From Candidatus Acidiferrum typicum (GTDB taxonomy: Bacteria; Acidobacteriota; Terriglobia; Acidiferrales; UBA7541), in NCBI GenBank assembly GCA_002478115.1, contig DLMH01000096.1, positions 2,088 through 9,644 of the forward strand: a stretch of 7,557 bases of DNA. Direction: 5' to 3'. Position numbers and translations under genes: made by a program. Shown here one piece after another: positions 6,732 to 7,557 of this stretch (the stretch's first letter is position 1; the number at the start of each line of letters is the position of its first letter). Below the pieces are notes generated by a model. The model did not search any database. It saw only the letters and a list, made by a program, of their open reading frames with translations, and was not told the DNA's origin.

Positions 6732-7056
6732 CGCTGGAGGGCGGCAGTTAAACTGGCACGAACTGGCAGGCTTACCGGGAAATATGAAGTTGGGCTGAAG
6801 CTACCGCGGCTGGCATTGCAGAAAGGCATAGAACCGGGAGGCTTCTTTATTAACGGCGAAGACGGCACGATGTGGGAACTGAGCGGCAAAGTAGACGTCG
6901 CTCACGCAGGGCACAAGGTCACCGGTGAACGGCCATGTCTTGCACCGCTCCGCAGCCGAAGAAGCAAAATTCGCCGACTACGAAAAGCAGGAAGCCAAGG
7001 GAAAGCCGTATGCCGATTTTCAAGTTACCAGCTTGAAAATCGTCAGTGATTCCTGA
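6732..7056 (+). pseudogene. Frameshifted small acidobacterial-type protein (no start seen)
   Basis: Two frames join into one sensible product. The first contains LTGKYEVGLK, then KGIEPGGFFINGEDGTMWEL and SGKVDVAHAGHKVT. At ACCGGTGAAC (6921-6930) the sense moves to the next frame, continuing VNGHVLHRSAAEEAKFADYEKQ and ending TSLKIVSDS before TGA at 7054-7056. Dropping one G from GG at 6924-6925 gives HKVTVNGHVLH, which reads as one strand of a small beta-rich (OB-like) domain. The layout resembles short secreted acidobacterial proteins of the DUF5818 kind; this is from memory and unproven. No ATG occurs in the first frame upstream, so the 5' end is also missing or decayed. A sequencing error could explain the shift but not the absent start. 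Confidence 0.6.
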
Positions 7057-7240
7057 CAATCCCGGATTGAACGGAGATGCAAAAGAACAGATAAAACTCG
7101 AGCTCAAAGCACGGATCAACCGCGCGGATGCCCGGACGATCCGGCACGCTCCTGACCAACTGTCTGCGAAGGGCTCCGTCACAGCCGCAGGCGCTAACGA
7201 CGTATCATGGCATCCGGACATTGCGGCACGGAGTACCAAC
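7057..7240 (+). other. Stretch without recognisable gene
   Basis: A frame runs in from 7046 and stays in register with the fragment that follows (DAKEQIKLELKARINRADA..., then SAKGSVTAAGANDVSWHPDI). It has no good ribosome binding site and matches nothing I know, so I do not call it. No RNA or repeat was seen. Confidence 0.4.
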
Positions 7241-7357
7241 ATGACCTTGGACGATTTTCGTCGATCACTCACCGCGACCGAGCCGCCAGCCGAACTCACA
7301 CTCGCCCTCGCTGGATTATGGTGGGATGCGAAGGGCGATTGGACGCGAGCGGCCTAG
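7241..7357 (+). pseudogene. N-terminal fragment of a small conserved protein (TLDDFRRSL...LAGLWWDAKGDW)
   Basis: ATG 7241 opens a 38-codon frame whose product contains MTLDDFRRSLTATEPPAEL and LTLALAGLWWDAKGDWTRA, then stops. The pattern, a short helix followed by LALAGLWWDAKGDWxxAH, is one I associate with the first part of a roughly 90-residue conserved hypothetical family of environmental bacteria; I cannot check this here. In that family the chain would go on after W-x-x-A with further helices, but here the sense is lost right after TRA and a TAG follows (7355-7357). Its stop overlaps the stop of the minus-strand gene entering from the right, so the break may mark a rearrangement junction. 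No good ribosome binding site precedes it. Confidence 0.5.
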
Positions 7358-7557
7358 CTCTGCGGCGGCACGATCATTCCATCAAGCTTTCCACCTTGAT
7401 GGTTAAACCAGTACATTCCCTCGTGTTCATGCGCATCTACCAAGAACCCAAAAGACTGACAATTACTAAGGGCTTCGTCGCTACGAACCGGAGTTGAATC
7501 TACGTTTCCATTTACATTGAGCGGCTGAGGGGTCGTCGAAAAGAAGCCTGTGGTTGC
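7354..7557 (-). CDS. C-terminal part of an unrecognised protein (5' end outside window)
   Basis: Reading the minus strand from the window edge gives 67 uninterrupted codons ending in TAG (plus-strand 7354-7356). The sequence looks protein-like: a polar, threonine/proline/asparagine-rich start (TTSTPQPLNVNGNVDSTP), then NCQSFGFLVDAHEHEG and the end MYWFNHQGGKLDGMIVPPQS. The aromatic and glycine pattern in the last 20 residues is unlike a chance frame, but I do not recognise a family. No start codon is needed because it begins beyond the window. The + strand frame over the same bases is judged to be its shadow. Confidence 0.5.
   Translation of the reverse strand, partial: ATTGFFSTTPQPLNVNGNVDSTPVRSDEALSNCQSFGFLVDAHEHEGMYWFNHQGGKLDGMIVPPQS

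Noticed and set aside
7379..7402. Hairpin CCATCAAG / CTTGATGG with an 8-base loop, a possible terminator between convergent genes
   Set aside because: It has no following T-run on either strand and lies inside the minus-strand coding sequence, so it is likely a coding coincidence.

Overview
The window looks like the chromosome of a soil-type acidobacterium (Acidobacteriota, Terriglobia-like). This rests on the moderately high GC, an acidobacterial style of cytochrome bc gene cluster, and two broken genes near the right end that resemble small protein families I associate with that phylum. No ribosomal RNA or other taxonomic marker is present, so the assignment is an inference.

Left part (1-1224): the 3' portion of a LolD/MacB-type ABC transporter ATPase, without a permease next to it, followed by a GNAT-family acetyltransferase. 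Middle (1240-2040): an intact tRNA-Gly(GCC) with a near-consensus promoter, then a scar region. The scar holds the 5' half of a tRNA-Cys(GCA) broken at its anticodon loop, a 306-bp MITE-like element with 17-bp terminal inverted repeats flanked by TA, and, abutting the element on the minus strand, a SEC-C zinc-motif remnant whose reading frame is stopped by the element's own end.

Core (2041-6729): a five-gene respiratory cluster on the + strand, with one possible extra small ORF. It encodes a small periplasmic monoheme cytochrome c, a Tat-signal Rieske iron-sulfur protein, a single-chain seven-helix cytochrome b with b6-type histidine spacing, a nine-heme cytochrome c with a C-terminal membrane anchor, and an N-terminally anchored cytochrome c built from four tandem monoheme domains. 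Together they look like a Rieske/cytochrome b quinol-oxidising complex in which cytochrome c1 or f is replaced by multiheme cytochromes (14 c-type heme sites in all). Electrons would pass from quinol through cytochrome b and the Rieske protein to the multiheme proteins, then to soluble or membrane-bound cytochrome acceptors. The terminal acceptor is not encoded here.

Right part (6730-7557): decayed sequence. There is a small gene with a single-base frameshift and no visible start, a 38-codon fragment of another small gene, and the C-terminal end of an unrecognised minus-strand gene that enters from beyond the window.
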